The notes: generated from the sequence alone by a model not told the origin. A DNA stretch of 64,000 nt from Alteribacillus sp041949975 (GCF_041949975.1 NZ_JBHFQG010000001.1:248001-312000); one strand, 5' to 3'; counted from the stretch's first letter, positions 1 through 8,728 are shown. Numbers and translations: made by a program.

Positions 1-900
1 TTTGGACTTCATCATATTTTTTATATTCCAATTCGTTTCTCAGAAGTGGGAGGGATGTATACAACGCTTGCCGGAAATGTGGTTTCGGGTGATACAGCAA
101 TGTATATGGCGCAGCTTGCTGACAGACAAATGGACTCCACAGTTGAGATTACAGCTGGACGTTTCATGGCCGGTAAGTTTCCATTTGTACTGTTTGGCTT
201 ACCGGCTGTAGCATTAGCCATGTATCATATGGCAAAACCAGAAAACAAAAAGGCAGTAGGCGGTCTGCTATTTACAGCAGCGGGTACTGCTTTTCTTACG
301 GGAATCACGGAACCAATAGAGTTTACATTTTTATTTGTCGCCCCTCTACTTTATGTTTTCCATAGTATTATGGCAGGGTTCTCTTTTATGCTTATGTATA
401 TTTTAGATGTAAACATTGGTTATGCTGGTGGTTCAGGTCTTATTGACTTTATGTTATTTGGCGTTCTTCCTGGAGTGGGAGAACCATGGTATTTGGCGGT
501 ATTGGTCGGTTTAGCAATGGCTGTTGTATATTATGCTGTTTTCAGGTTTGTAATTAAAAAATGGAATTTGCTAACCCCGGGCCGTGGAAATGAAGATTCC
601 AATAGATTGTATTCAAAAGAGGATTTCCAGAGCAAAGGGAAAAATGAACAAAATGATAAGGCCTACAAAGTATTGGCTGCTCTAGGTGGCGAGGCCAATA
701 TTAAAAATATTGATGCATGCATTACACGTCTTCGAGTTAGTGTAAACGACAAACAGCAGGTAGATCACGGTCAATTGAAACAGCTTGGAGCGCGTGGAGT
801 CCTTGAAGTAGGTAACGGAATACAGGCAATATTCGGACCGACTGCAGAGGTGTTAAAAAACCAAATAAGCGATATTATAGAAAATAATAAATCAGCTTGA
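1..900 (+). CDS. ptsG: PTS glucose-type EIICB component (5' partial)
   Basis: This is the C-terminal part of a membrane sugar permease of the phosphotransferase system; the reading frame is open from base 1, so the start lies outside the window. The visible 299 residues begin in the EIIC domain (GLHH at residues 2-5, then FGLP and the ITEPIEF signature near 102-108) and end in an EIIB domain with the phosphorylated cysteine in DACITRLRV near residue 240. It resembles Bacillus PtsG closely, but the protein stops right after EIIB and has no fused EIIA domain, so phosphate must come from an EIIA encoded elsewhere. N-acetylglucosamine is an alternative substrate, but the EIIC sequence looks closer to the glucose branch. 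Confidence 0.85.
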   Translation, partial: FGLHHIFYIPIRFSEVGGMYTTLAGNVVSGDTAMYMAQLADRQMDSTVEITAGRFMAGKFPFVLFGLPAVALAMYHMAKPENKKAVGGLLFTAAGTAFLTGITEPIEFTFLFVAPLLYVFHSIMAGFSFMLMYILDVNIGYAGGSGLIDFMLFGVLPGVGEPWYLAVLVGLAMAVVYYAVFRFVIKKWNLLTPGRGNEDSNRLYSKEDFQSKGKNEQNDKAYKVLAALGGEANIKNIDACITRLRVSVNDKQQVDHGQLKQLGARGVLEVGNGIQAIFGPTAEVLKNQISDIIENNKSA

Positions 901-910
901 AAAGGATAGA

Positions 911-942
911 GTCCAGCATCCGGCAAATGATGCTGGACTTTA
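911..942 (+). terminator. Rho-independent terminator after the PTS gene
   Basis: A perfect 9-bp stem (gtccagcat / atgctggac) is followed by a short T-rich tail, 11 bases after the PTS stop codon. Confidence 0.7.
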
Positions 943-1120
943 TATAGCAATAGGAAACAAATTATTGGTTTAGCAGTTAAGCATTAGCTGCAGTGCTTAG
1001 GGCGTATCACTCAAAAGGAATTAAGCCCACGCAGCTTTATAATTTTTCAACAAGAAATAGACTCATTCTTCTGGATATAGTACATTAGATGAACAGAACA
1101 CCGTAGTCAGGGAGATACAA

Positions 1121-2728
1121 ATGAAAGGTTTTTTTAATAAATACAAAACATTGAGCCTGCAGACATGGATCACATTGCTTGTATGTCTTGTACTAATTGT
1201 TGCTTTATCTGTAACAGGTTTTTTAATTGGAAGGGATACAGCAAAGAACGCACGGGAAGCGCAGGAAGAAAAAACAATGAATATTGCTAATGCAGTTAGT
1301 CATGCTCCTGCGGTTGTTAACGGTTTAACAGCAGCAGGGCAGTCTGCAGCCATTCAATCCTATACTCTTGAGGTACAGGCAAACACAAACGTAGAATATA
1401 TAGTGGTTATGGACATGGACCATATTCGACAGTCTCATCCTGTAGAAGAGAGGATTGGCCAGTATTTTGTGGGCGGAGATGAAGACAAAGCATTTACAGG
1501 AGAACGTTATACGTCTGTTGCTGAAGGGACGCTTGGTGAGTCGCTTCGTTCTTTTGTGCCTATTTTAAATAAAAATGACGAACAAATTGGGGTCGTATCC
1601 GTCGGTATTTTATTAGATAATGTAGAGAGTGTAGTGATCGATCAGCAGCGCATGGTTTATATCGGGACAGGAGCAGGCATGATGATTGGTATTCTTGGAG
1701 CCGTCATTCTTGCCCGCCGTGTGAAGCGCACCCTTCATGGCCTGGAACCAAGAGAGATAGCCCAGCTGCTGCAGGAAAGAGAAGCCATGCTGGCATCCGT
1801 TCGGGAAGGGATTATCGCGATAAATGAAAAAGGAACCATTGTCGTTGCAAACGATGCAGCAAAAGAGCTCTTTCGCCGGGCTGGATTAATGAAAGATCCA
1901 ATAGGACAGGATTCCGAATCGTTTTTAAAATCTCCTCTTTTAAAGGATGTACTTAGCCACCAAAAAGCGGAGTTTGACCAAGAGCAATTATTAAATGGAA
2001 TTGCTTTGGTAGTAAGTCGTGTGCCGGTATTAACGAATGGTCAAGTAGTAGGAGCGATTGCAACATTTCGCGACAAATCAGAGCTTGCTTCTCTTGTAGA
2101 ACAGCTGACTGGCGCTAAACATTACGCCGAAACCTTACGCGAGCAGACCCATGAATTTATGAACAAGCTGCATGTGATGTCAGCCATGGTTCATACTGAA
2201 TCTTATCAGGAACTTCAGGATTACATTAAACAACTATCAAACACATATCAAAAGGAAGTAGGTTCTGTGTCCCGGATTGTAAAAGATCCTGTTTTAGCAG
2301 GATTTTTACTGAATAAATGTAGTCAGTTTCAAGAACATGGGACAGTTGTCGAACTGAAAGGTGATTTTCCACTGCCTTTATTAAAGGATACAGAAAAGAT
2401 GGACGCCCTTATTACGATTATCGGAAATTTAAGCGAAAATGCATACGAAGCCATAGCAGACCAGAAAGAAAAACAAATAGAGATGACCATTAATTATATA
2501 AATAATTATTTTTACTTTACAATTAAAGATAACGGCCCTGGCATGAGTAATTATGCCCGAGAGACCCTATTTCATAAAGGAAGTTCTACAAAAGGAGAAC
2601 ATAGAGGAATTGGAATGTACTTAACTAAGAAAGCGCTGCAAGAATTAAATGGAACAATAAGCGTTTTCTCAGAAGAAGAGAAAGGGACGGTATTTGAAGT
2701 GAAGATTCCATATGAAGGTGACGAATAA
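1121..2728 (+). CDS. DcuS/CitA-family sensor histidine kinase
   Basis: Membrane sensor kinase for extracellular di- or tricarboxylates. Residues 16-37 and 178-198 are membrane segments that flank an extracytoplasmic PAS-like sensor. It contains the IRQSHPVEERIG motif (102-113) typical of citrate and C4-dicarboxylate sensors. A cytoplasmic PAS domain (about 220-325) precedes the family's unusual phosphoacceptor helix, with His344 in THEFMNKLH. A HATPase domain follows (NLSENAYEA, GPGMS, HRGIGMYL). The start has a GGGAG ribosome site. The stop overlaps the start of the next gene, the response regulator, by one base. Together with the downstream symporter this is a MalK/DctS/DcuS-type uptake control unit. 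The exact ligand cannot be read from sequence; malate, succinate or fumarate are the family candidates. Confidence 0.9.
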   Translation: MKGFFNKYKTLSLQTWITLLVCLVLIVALSVTGFLIGRDTAKNAREAQEEKTMNIANAVSHAPAVVNGLTAAGQSAAIQSYTLEVQANTNVEYIVVMDMDHIRQSHPVEERIGQYFVGGDEDKAFTGERYTSVAEGTLGESLRSFVPILNKNDEQIGVVSVGILLDNVESVVIDQQRMVYIGTGAGMMIGILGAVILARRVKRTLHGLEPREIAQLLQEREAMLASVREGIIAINEKGTIVVANDAAKELFRRAGLMKDPIGQDSESFLKSPLLKDVLSHQKAEFDQEQLLNGIALVVSRVPVLTNGQVVGAIATFRDKSELASLVEQLTGAKHYAETLREQTHEFMNKLHVMSAMVHTESYQELQDYIKQLSNTYQKEVGSVSRIVKDPVLAGFLLNKCSQFQEHGTVVELKGDFPLPLLKDTEKMDALITIIGNLSENAYEAIADQKEKQIEMTINYINNYFYFTIKDNGPGMSNYARETLFHKGSSTKGEHRGIGMYLTKKALQELNGTISVFSEEEKGTVFEVKIPYEGDE

Positions 2729-3453
2729 TGATAAAGGTGTTAATTGTAGAAGATGATCCAATGGTAGCAAAGTTTAATCGAGTGTACTTGGAAAAAGTAG
2801 ATGGATTTGAGGCAGCCGGCGTTGTTCATAATGTCTCGGAAGCATGGGAATTTTTAAAGAAAGAGGAGGTGGGTTTGCTTTTATTAGATGTTTATATGGC
2901 AAAAACAACCGGGCTTGAAATGTTGATGGAACTTAGAAAAAGCGGCAGTCCTGTTGACGTTATTATCATCACGGCAGCTAATGATAATTATTCCGTCCAG
3001 ACGGCACTCCGTTACGGAGCAGTTGATTATTTAATTAAACCTTTTGATTTTGAGCGTTTTAAGGAGTCGTTGCTGCTTTATAAGAAAAAGCAGGCTCTTA
3101 TCAATGAGACTGAATCTGTAAGCCAGGAAGAACTGGATCCCTTTTTATTAAACAGGGAAGAATCAGAGGAAAAGGTGGACTCACTCCCAAAAGGGCTCAC
3201 TCCTATCACGTTTTCAAGGATTGCTAAACAAATAAAAGCCTGGCAGGATCGAAACTTTTCGGCTGGAGAGGTAGCAGAAGCAACTGGTATTTCAAGAGTA
3301 TCGGTTCGTAAATATTTACACTATTTAGTAGATATTAATGTGTTAGAAGCTGACGTTATTTATCAATCAACCGGCAGGCCGCTGCATCAATTCCGGTTAA
3401 GAATAGATAAAATTGATGTTATTAACACTTTTATAGCAGCAGATAATGGGTAA
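2728..3453 (+). CDS. DcuR/CitT-family response regulator
   Basis: DNA-binding partner of the preceding kinase; the two genes overlap by one base and are surely co-translated. The receiver domain carries the acidic pocket (EDDP near residue 8), the phosphorylated Asp in LLLLDVYMA (about residue 54) and the conserved Lys in YLIKPF (about 104). The C-terminal helix-turn-helix (FSAGEVAEATGISRVSVRKY, about 180-199) is the CitB/DcuR type rather than NarL or OmpR. Length (241 residues) is normal for the family. The likely target is the symporter gene 140 bp downstream, where an inverted repeat (aaaagatt at 3501-3508, aatctttt at 3543-3550) could be an operator; that is inference. Confidence 0.9.
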   Translation: MIKVLIVEDDPMVAKFNRVYLEKVDGFEAAGVVHNVSEAWEFLKKEEVGLLLLDVYMAKTTGLEMLMELRKSGSPVDVIIITAANDNYSVQTALRYGAVDYLIKPFDFERFKESLLLYKKKQALINETESVSQEELDPFLLNREESEEKVDSLPKGLTPITFSRIAKQIKAWQDRNFSAGEVAEATGISRVSVRKYLHYLVDINVLEADVIYQSTGRPLHQFRLRIDKIDVINTFIAADNG

Positions 3454-3559
3454 CCTTGGTTGCTTTCTTTTTTTATCGCTTTCTTATTTTTTTTAGTTAC
3501 AAAAGATTTGGATTACTTACGAAAGGTGTACTTTCACCCTTCAATCTTTTACAGTAATT

Positions 3560-3573
3560 AGAAAGCGTTTACA
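3560..3573 (+). promoter_or_regulatory. candidate cre (CcpA) site before the symporter
   Basis: The 14-mer agaaagcgtttaca differs from the Bacillus catabolite-response consensus (TGWAANCGNTNWCA) only at its first base. It sits 8 bases before the ribosome site of the symporter gene, where CcpA bound in the leader could block transcription when preferred sugars are present. Confidence 0.6.
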
Positions 3574-3593
3574 GCATGAAGGGAGGATTTATT

Positions 3594-5282
3594 ATGACTA
3601 AAGGAACTGCAGCTTCCATTTGGAAAAGCCTTTGGTCGTCCCATGCGCAGACAAAAAAGCTGCTGACTTTCTCTCAAATCAGACAAGCAGGAAAGGCTGC
3701 CGAATCGAAAAAGCATAAAGCTGATTCTGCAGTAGGAAGCGGTCCGGGAGGCCCAGGCGGCCCAGGTGGGAATTCTGGTGATGACGAGGAAAAACCAGCA
3801 TATACAAGAGCGCAGTTTGTAGGACTTCTATTAGGACCTTTATTGTTTATCTTTACATTATTGTTTTTTAATCCAGAAGGGTTAAATGCAGATGCAAAAG
3901 CTGTTTTGGCAGCTACACTGTGGATTGCAACATGGTGGATTACAGAGGCAATTCCAATTCCGGCAACTTCGCTTTTGCCGATTATTCTATTGCCGATTAC
4001 AGGAGCCCTTGATGGAGATACGGTGTTCTCTTCCTATGGGGACAATATTATTTTCTTATTTCTAGGTGGTTTCTTTATTGCTACGGCAATGGAGAAATGG
4101 AATCTTCATAAGCGAATTGCTCTGAATATTATTTCAATTATTGGGACAAGCACAAGAAAAATCATATTAGGTTTTATGATTGCAAGTGGTTTTCTGTCGA
4201 TGTGGGTGTCAAACACAGCGGCTGTTATGATGATGATTCCGATTGGTTTGGCTATTACGTATCAAGTGTCACAGGCCGTAAAAGGAGACAAGTATGAGGC
4301 TGATGTTCCGAAGTTTGAAAAAGCTATCATTTTTGGTATAGGTTATTCAGGAACGATTGGAGGGCTTGGAACGTTAATTGGAACACCACCAAATAGTATA
4401 TTAGCAGGTACGGTGGACAGTCTTTATGGAGTACAAATCTCCTTTGCCGGCTGGATGGCATTTGCAGTACCCCTGGTTGCTATCTTATTGATTAGTGCAT
4501 GGTTATATCTTACGAGAATTGTATATCCAATCAGCATGCAGCAGCTGCCTGGCGGGCGTGAACTGATTCAGCGTGAAAAAACGGCACTTGGCAATACGTC
4601 GTACGAAGAAAAAGCAGTACTTGCTGTCTTCTTGTTCGCTGCATTTATGTGGATTACGCGTTCATTTATTTGGGAAGACATTGTAGGAGTTCCAGGTATC
4701 GGTGACGGAATGATTGCAATGACAGCTACTATCCTTCTTTTCATGATTCCCGCTAAAGAAAAAGAAGCAACAAAGTTATTAGAATGGGAGGATTCAAGAG
4801 AAATTCCATGGGGAATTCTTCTTCTATTTGGAGGCGGTCTCGCCATTGCTTCCGGTTTTAGTGAAACAGAGCTGTCTAATTGGATTGGTGAACAGTTAAC
4901 TGTCCTTGAAGGCATGAACTTTATTCTTATCGTTCTTGTAGCGACAGCATTGGTACTGTTCTTAACCGAAATTACTTCCAATACAGCGACAGGAACGATG
5001 ATTTTACCTGTAGTAGCTTCCCTGGCATTTGCTTTAAATGTACACCCTTATGCCCTAATGGTACCGTGTGCGATGGCAGCAAACTGTGCGTTCATGCTTC
5101 CAGTCGGAACGCCGCCGAACGCGATTATATTTGGAACAGGTAAACTGAAAATCATTCAGATGGTGCAGAATGGTTTTTGGCTAAATATCCTCGCTATTAT
5201 TATAATTGTGCTGTCGGTAACATTCTATTTACCAGCTATTTGGGGGATTGATCTGAAAAGTATTCCATCTCAATTTAGGTAA
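3594..5282 (+). CDS. DASS-family sodium:dicarboxylate symporter
   Basis: Multi-span sodium-coupled carboxylate importer (SLC13/DASS family, 562 residues). Both family sodium-site motifs are present: VSNTAAVMMM in the first half and TSNTATGTMIL in the second, along with GTLIGTPPNS and LPVGTPPNA. The ATG at 3594 is chosen because a GGGAGG site lies 7 bases upstream; an in-frame ATG at 3576 has no such site. Odd feature: about 75 residues of soluble N-terminal tail precede the first membrane span, ending in a Gly/Pro-rich linker (GPGGPGGPGG) and an acidic patch. The gene follows a dicarboxylate-type two-component system, which is its probable regulator, and carries a candidate cre site. Likely substrates are succinate, malate or fumarate. 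Confidence 0.88.
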   Translation: MTKGTAASIWKSLWSSHAQTKKLLTFSQIRQAGKAAESKKHKADSAVGSGPGGPGGPGGNSGDDEEKPAYTRAQFVGLLLGPLLFIFTLLFFNPEGLNADAKAVLAATLWIATWWITEAIPIPATSLLPIILLPITGALDGDTVFSSYGDNIIFLFLGGFFIATAMEKWNLHKRIALNIISIIGTSTRKIILGFMIASGFLSMWVSNTAAVMMMIPIGLAITYQVSQAVKGDKYEADVPKFEKAIIFGIGYSGTIGGLGTLIGTPPNSILAGTVDSLYGVQISFAGWMAFAVPLVAILLISAWLYLTRIVYPISMQQLPGGRELIQREKTALGNTSYEEKAVLAVFLFAAFMWITRSFIWEDIVGVPGIGDGMIAMTATILLFMIPAKEKEATKLLEWEDSREIPWGILLLFGGGLAIASGFSETELSNWIGEQLTVLEGMNFILIVLVATALVLFLTEITSNTATGTMILPVVASLAFALNVHPYALMVPCAMAANCAFMLPVGTPPNAIIFGTGKLKIIQMVQNGFWLNILAIIIIVLSVTFYLPAIWGIDLKSIPSQFR

Positions 5283-5295
5283 TAATGATGAGAAA

Positions 5296-5325
5296 CCGTC
5301 CTGAAAAGAAGGGGCGTTTTTTCTT
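5296..5325 (+). terminator. terminator after the symporter
   Basis: A short stem (cgtcc / ggggcg with one G-T pair) followed by a run of T residues, 14 bases after the symporter stop. Confidence 0.5.
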
Positions 5326-5496
5326 TGTGGGGAATTTTGCCAGGGGATTCGTTTCTTTATCGCTTGTAAAATGATTTAAAACGTTTGATTTGAAGCAAAT
5401 AACGAATCCAGTAAGAAAACCATGAAAATAGAGGATTTCTATGGTTCCACAAACCTTGTGCGAACCAGGATTATACAGAGAACTGGTGTTTTTCTT

Positions 5497-5544
5497 AAAA
5501 AATTTTTTGACTGACATCATGCTGACATAAATATTCTTTAAAGT
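5497..5544 (+). promoter_or_regulatory. direct-repeat promoter for the secreted repeat protein
   Basis: From left to right: six A then six T (5497-5508), TGACAT (5512-5517), five bases, TGACAT (5523-5528), ten bases, then a -10-like TAAAGT (5539-5544). No good -35 exists at the usual distance. Two hexamers with an 11-bp period placed 10 bp before the -10 is the geometry of OmpR-family activator sites such as streptococcal CiaR boxes. The same module recurs at 10905-10952. The OmpR-type regulator encoded at 6604-7287 is the natural candidate to bind it. The bases between 5326 and 5496 show nothing I recognise. Confidence 0.65.
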
Positions 5545-5599
5545 AAAAAATGTGATCGGCGGGAGCTGATCAAAACAAATATTTCAGGAGGGAAGTGAG

Positions 5600-6292
5600 G
5601 TGCTATGGAACCGTAAAGGTAATTATCTTCTGGCATCCGTTTTGTCTATAGGAATCATTGGTACAACACCAGGTCTAACAGCTGCCAACCAATATTCGAC
5701 AGACAGCATAGCTGCCAAAAAAGAAGTCCGCCATGACGAATCAAGCTTTTCTCCCAGTAACACAGCTAATGATTTTAATCAAAAAAGCAGCAATCCAATG
5801 ACAACAGAGAAATCAGCAGAGTATGATATCTCCATAGAGAATAAAAACATCAAAGAAGATGCTCAGGAAGTAAAAGAAGCAGACACGAAACACTATGCTA
5901 CTGAATTAGGAATAAACACCGAAGGAAAAGATATGGATACGCTGTCTGAAGAAGTGAGAGAAGAAGCTTTAAAGAAAAAAGCAGCTGACTTAGGAATTGA
6001 GACAAACGGAAAAGACGTGAATGAGCTAGTAAAAGAAGTGAGCCTTACAGAACTAACAAAAGAAGCAAAAGAGCTAGGCATTGACCCAAAAGGAAAAGAA
6101 GTACAGCAGATAATGGTTGAGATAAAAGAAAAACAAATCCAGTTAGCAGCAGAAGAGATCGGTTTAGAAACTGCTGATAAAAGCTCAAAAGAAATTCTGG
6201 ACGAAATTATAACCGAGCATGAGGAAGAAGCAAAACATTTAGATATCTTCCCTGCTGGAAAACATGATGTTGACCCCTTAATGTATGAATAA
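5600..6292 (+). CDS. secreted protein with tandem 28-residue helical repeats
   Basis: A 230-residue protein of unknown function that starts at GTG with an AGGAGGG site 7 bases upstream. Residues 1-29 form a signal peptide (basic start, hydrophobic core, likely cleavage near LTAAN). Residues 30-95 are polar linker. Residues 97-208 are four in-register 28-residue repeats with the pattern A-x-x-LGI-x-x-x-GK-(D/E)-x-x-x-(L/I), such as ATELGINTEGKD and AKELGIDPKGKE; a degenerate fifth copy ends the protein. The pattern recalls helix-loop-helix SAP/Rho-N-like motifs, but the export signal argues against DNA binding. It is driven by a two-hexamer promoter and lies just upstream of a two-component system, so it may be an envelope-stress or surface-interaction protein. 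No enzyme motif is visible. Confidence 0.75.
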   Translation: MLWNRKGNYLLASVLSIGIIGTTPGLTAANQYSTDSIAAKKEVRHDESSFSPSNTANDFNQKSSNPMTTEKSAEYDISIENKNIKEDAQEVKEADTKHYATELGINTEGKDMDTLSEEVREEALKKKAADLGIETNGKDVNELVKEVSLTELTKEAKELGIDPKGKEVQQIMVEIKEKQIQLAAEEIGLETADKSSKEILDEIITEHEEEAKHLDIFPAGKHDVDPLMYE

Positions 6293-6419
6293 ATAATGCA
6301 GTGTTGTCCCCCAGCAGCCCTGCATGAAAGCAAGAACCCCTTTGCTGTAAGCAGCGCATATAAAAAAGCGATCAAACGGCTAAAACTTTTTCATTGACCC
6401 CCCTTTTGATAGATATACG

Positions 6420-6456
6420 GAAATCCCCTGATTGATAAATCGGGGGTTTCCTTTTG
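6420..6456 (+). terminator. terminator after the repeat protein
   Basis: A 14-bp stem with G-T pairs (gaaatcccctgatt / aaatcgggggtttc) and a 3-base loop, followed by cctttt. It ends a 3' leader of about 130 bases that contains ACCCCCCTTTT (6397-6407), a motif also found in the ncRNA candidate. Confidence 0.8.
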
Positions 6457-6603
6457 TAATAACAGAAATCTAATAAAGAAAAGACATTGAAATTGGAAGT
6501 GGCCTTATTTTTTTCTTATACTATTAGAAAAGCGATATAGAACTTGTTCAGCAGCTTCATGTCCCATTTGCTTTACTGGGAAAGTGAAGGAGTGAAGATT
6601 ATT

Positions 6604-7287
6604 ATGACCAGAATATTAATCATAGAGGATGAAGTAGCAATCAGCAAAGTACTGCAGGCTTATATGCAGAAAGAAGGCTATGAAGTAAAAGCTGTCTTTC
6701 ATGGTGATGAAGCCATGCCGGCTTTTCATGACATGCATCCAGATCTCGCGCTTGTTGATGTTATGCTTCCAGGTAAAGATGGATGGAACATTTTAGATCA
6801 AATTCGCGAAGAAAGTGCCTGTCCAGTTATTATGCTGACCGCTCTTGGAGATGTGGATTATCGTTTGAAAGGGCTCAACAGCGGAGCAGATGATTATATC
6901 GCTAAACCCTTTGATGCCAGTGAAGTAGTTGCCAGGGTAAAAGCGGTTTTGCGCCGAACAGGCCAAACCTTTCAAGAAGAGGAAGTAAAGCATTACGGTA
7001 GTTTGACACTGAACGAAAGAGCTCATAGTGTCAAATTAAATGGGGTGGACGTTCCGTTGACACCAAGAGACTTATCTTTGTTGTTTTTTCTCGCCAAACA
7101 TCCGAATCAAACATTTGACAGAGAGCAGTTGATTGAACATGTCTGGGGTATTGATTATGAAGGCAGTGACCGGGCGGTGGATTTATCGATTAAACGTATC
7201 AGAAAATCACTGCAGAATTGGCCGGAAACAGAAGGGGAAATAAAAACGCTGCGAGGATTGGGGTATCAGTTTTGTGTTTATGAATAA
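6604..7287 (+). CDS. OmpR/PhoB-family response regulator
   Basis: A 227-residue two-component regulator. The receiver has acidic residues in IIEDE (7-10), the phosphorylated Asp52 in LALVDVMLPGKDG and Lys101 in DDYIAKPF; the C-terminal winged helix ends with the usual RAVDLSIKRIRKSL and LRGLGYQF motifs. ATG 6604 is chosen because translation starting at TRILIIEDE gives the normal family length; a GAAGGAG site lies 11 bases upstream. The coding region overlaps the kinase gene. The flanking genes and the 11-bp-period direct repeats at 5512 and 10920 suggest that it controls the secreted repeat protein and the ncRNA candidate. Its own upstream region lacks that module, so autoregulation is not evident. 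Confidence 0.92.
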   Translation: MTRILIIEDEVAISKVLQAYMQKEGYEVKAVFHGDEAMPAFHDMHPDLALVDVMLPGKDGWNILDQIREESACPVIMLTALGDVDYRLKGLNSGADDYIAKPFDASEVVARVKAVLRRTGQTFQEEEVKHYGSLTLNERAHSVKLNGVDVPLTPRDLSLLFFLAKHPNQTFDREQLIEHVWGIDYEGSDRAVDLSIKRIRKSLQNWPETEGEIKTLRGLGYQFCVYE

Positions 7288-8728
7288 CAACCAGAAAATT
7301 TCATTGCTTCGCTATTGGACAACACGATATTTCATTACCTTAATTATCGGCCTGATTGTCGTTGCTATTGTTTCTGTTATATGGATCCGGCATACGAACT
7401 TAGAGCATCGTTTAAACGTAACAAAGTATTTAGCACAGGAGATTGCGGATCGGTTCGTAGAGGAGCAATCAGGAGAAACAGTACCTCGGGAAGGGGTGCT
7501 TGAGTATATTCAAGAGCGCCAGAGCATTATCGGTACAGAACTTGATCCGATCATATATATTGTGGATTCACAAGGAAGAGTGTTATCCAATCCATTTGAA
7601 AGAGAGCCTTTTCCTTCTTCTGAAGTTTTTCCGTTAAGCATTTTACAAGCGGAAAGTGAAGTGCAGCGAATCGAGTTAGATAATGGAGTTCAATCATATA
7701 TCGTAAAAAGACCCATTCAAACAGAGGGAGTAACAGCTGGGTGGGTAGTAATCATTCAGTCTGCCAATCAACTCACACAGATGAATGAAGAGTACAGGCT
7801 GCTGGCCATAATGCTTGCTTCGCTTGCGTTAATTGGCTGGGCGACTATTTATTTTCTTTCCAGAAAACTATCAAAGCCAATTCAAGATGTGGCAGTCGCT
7901 GCTAAACATGTGCAGGAGCAAAATTATAACTTTACCCTGCCTGAAAACATGAAAGAACAAGAAGTACATGAGCTCGTTCATTCATTTAAAGAAATGTCGA
8001 GCCGGCTCCAGCAGCTGGAGGCGCTTCGGTCTGAACTGCTTGCTGGCGTTACCCATGAATTAAAAACACCGATTACATCCATGACTGGGCTCATTCAAGC
8101 GGTTCGAGATGATGTTGTAAAAGGAGAAGAAGCGAAAGATTTTCTTGACGTCTCTTTAAATGAAGCCAACCGGATGAAAACGATGGTGGCCGATTTGCTC
8201 GAATTTAACTCATTTGCAGCTAACGCCATCCCTATTACAAAAGAAAAGTATGAAGTAAATAAATTAATTAAAGAAATTCTGCATCAATGGAAGGTGGCAA
8301 ATGACGAAGAAGGATTGGAATTACACAAGCACTTACCAGAAGAAGCAGTACATGCGGAGGTAGACTCTATCAGGCTTCAGCAAATCATGGTGAATTTATT
8401 AAATAACGCTAAGCAGGCAGTCAAAGGAAAAGGAATGGTTTCTGTCGCATTAGAAAAAAAGGCGCCCGGCTGGATAGAAATCCAAGTAGAAGATAATGGG
8501 CCGGGCGTAAGTGAAGAAGAAAAAGATTTCATTTTTGAACGGTTTTACCGCGGAAAAAATAAAAAATATGACACCCACGGTCTGGGTCTTGGACTGCCAT
8601 TTAGTAAAATGATTGCTCAAAGCATGGACGGGGACCTTGTTTTAAAAGAAAGCACATCCGGCCGGACGATATTTACGCTGAAACTTCCTGTGCAGAATCA
8701 GCCAGAAGAAAAAGCGGAGCCTTCTTAA
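7274..8728 (+). CDS. EnvZ-type sensor histidine kinase
   Basis: Membrane sensor kinase paired with the preceding regulator, which it overlaps by 14 bases (ATG 7280, six bases later, is an equally good start). Membrane segments lie at about 19-37 and 175-195 and enclose a 135-residue extracellular sensor with a PAS-like IIYIVDSQGRVLSNP stretch. A HAMP region (SRKLSKPIQDVA) follows, then His261 in THELKTPITSM, and the ATPase boxes NLLNNAKQAV, DNGPGV, ERFYRG and GLGLGLPFSKMI. The signal it senses cannot be told from sequence. The gene ends head to head with cobT; the two stop codons overlap by four bases, leaving no room for a terminator between them. Confidence 0.92.
   Translation: MFMNNNQKISLLRYWTTRYFITLIIGLIVVAIVSVIWIRHTNLEHRLNVTKYLAQEIADRFVEEQSGETVPREGVLEYIQERQSIIGTELDPIIYIVDSQGRVLSNPFEREPFPSSEVFPLSILQAESEVQRIELDNGVQSYIVKRPIQTEGVTAGWVVIIQSANQLTQMNEEYRLLAIMLASLALIGWATIYFLSRKLSKPIQDVAVAAKHVQEQNYNFTLPENMKEQEVHELVHSFKEMSSRLQQLEALRSELLAGVTHELKTPITSMTGLIQAVRDDVVKGEEAKDFLDVSLNEANRMKTMVADLLEFNSFAANAIPITKEKYEVNKLIKEILHQWKVANDEEGLELHKHLPEEAVHAEVDSIRLQQIMVNLLNNAKQAVKGKGMVSVALEKKAPGWIEIQVEDNGPGVSEEEKDFIFERFYRGKNKKYDTHGLGLGLPFSKMIAQSMDGDLVLKESTSGRTIFTLKLPVQNQPEEKAEPS

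Noticed and set aside
962..1120. Promoter of the DcuS-like kinase gene
   Set aside because: An inverted repeat (taagca / tgctta) and a TATAGT are present, but no -35 and -10 pair with sensible spacing could be assigned.
5893..6375. A 160-codon open frame on the minus strand opposite the repeat protein
   Set aside because: It mirrors the repeats of the plus-strand gene, has no ribosome site and a Ser/Phe-rich composition typical of an antisense shadow.
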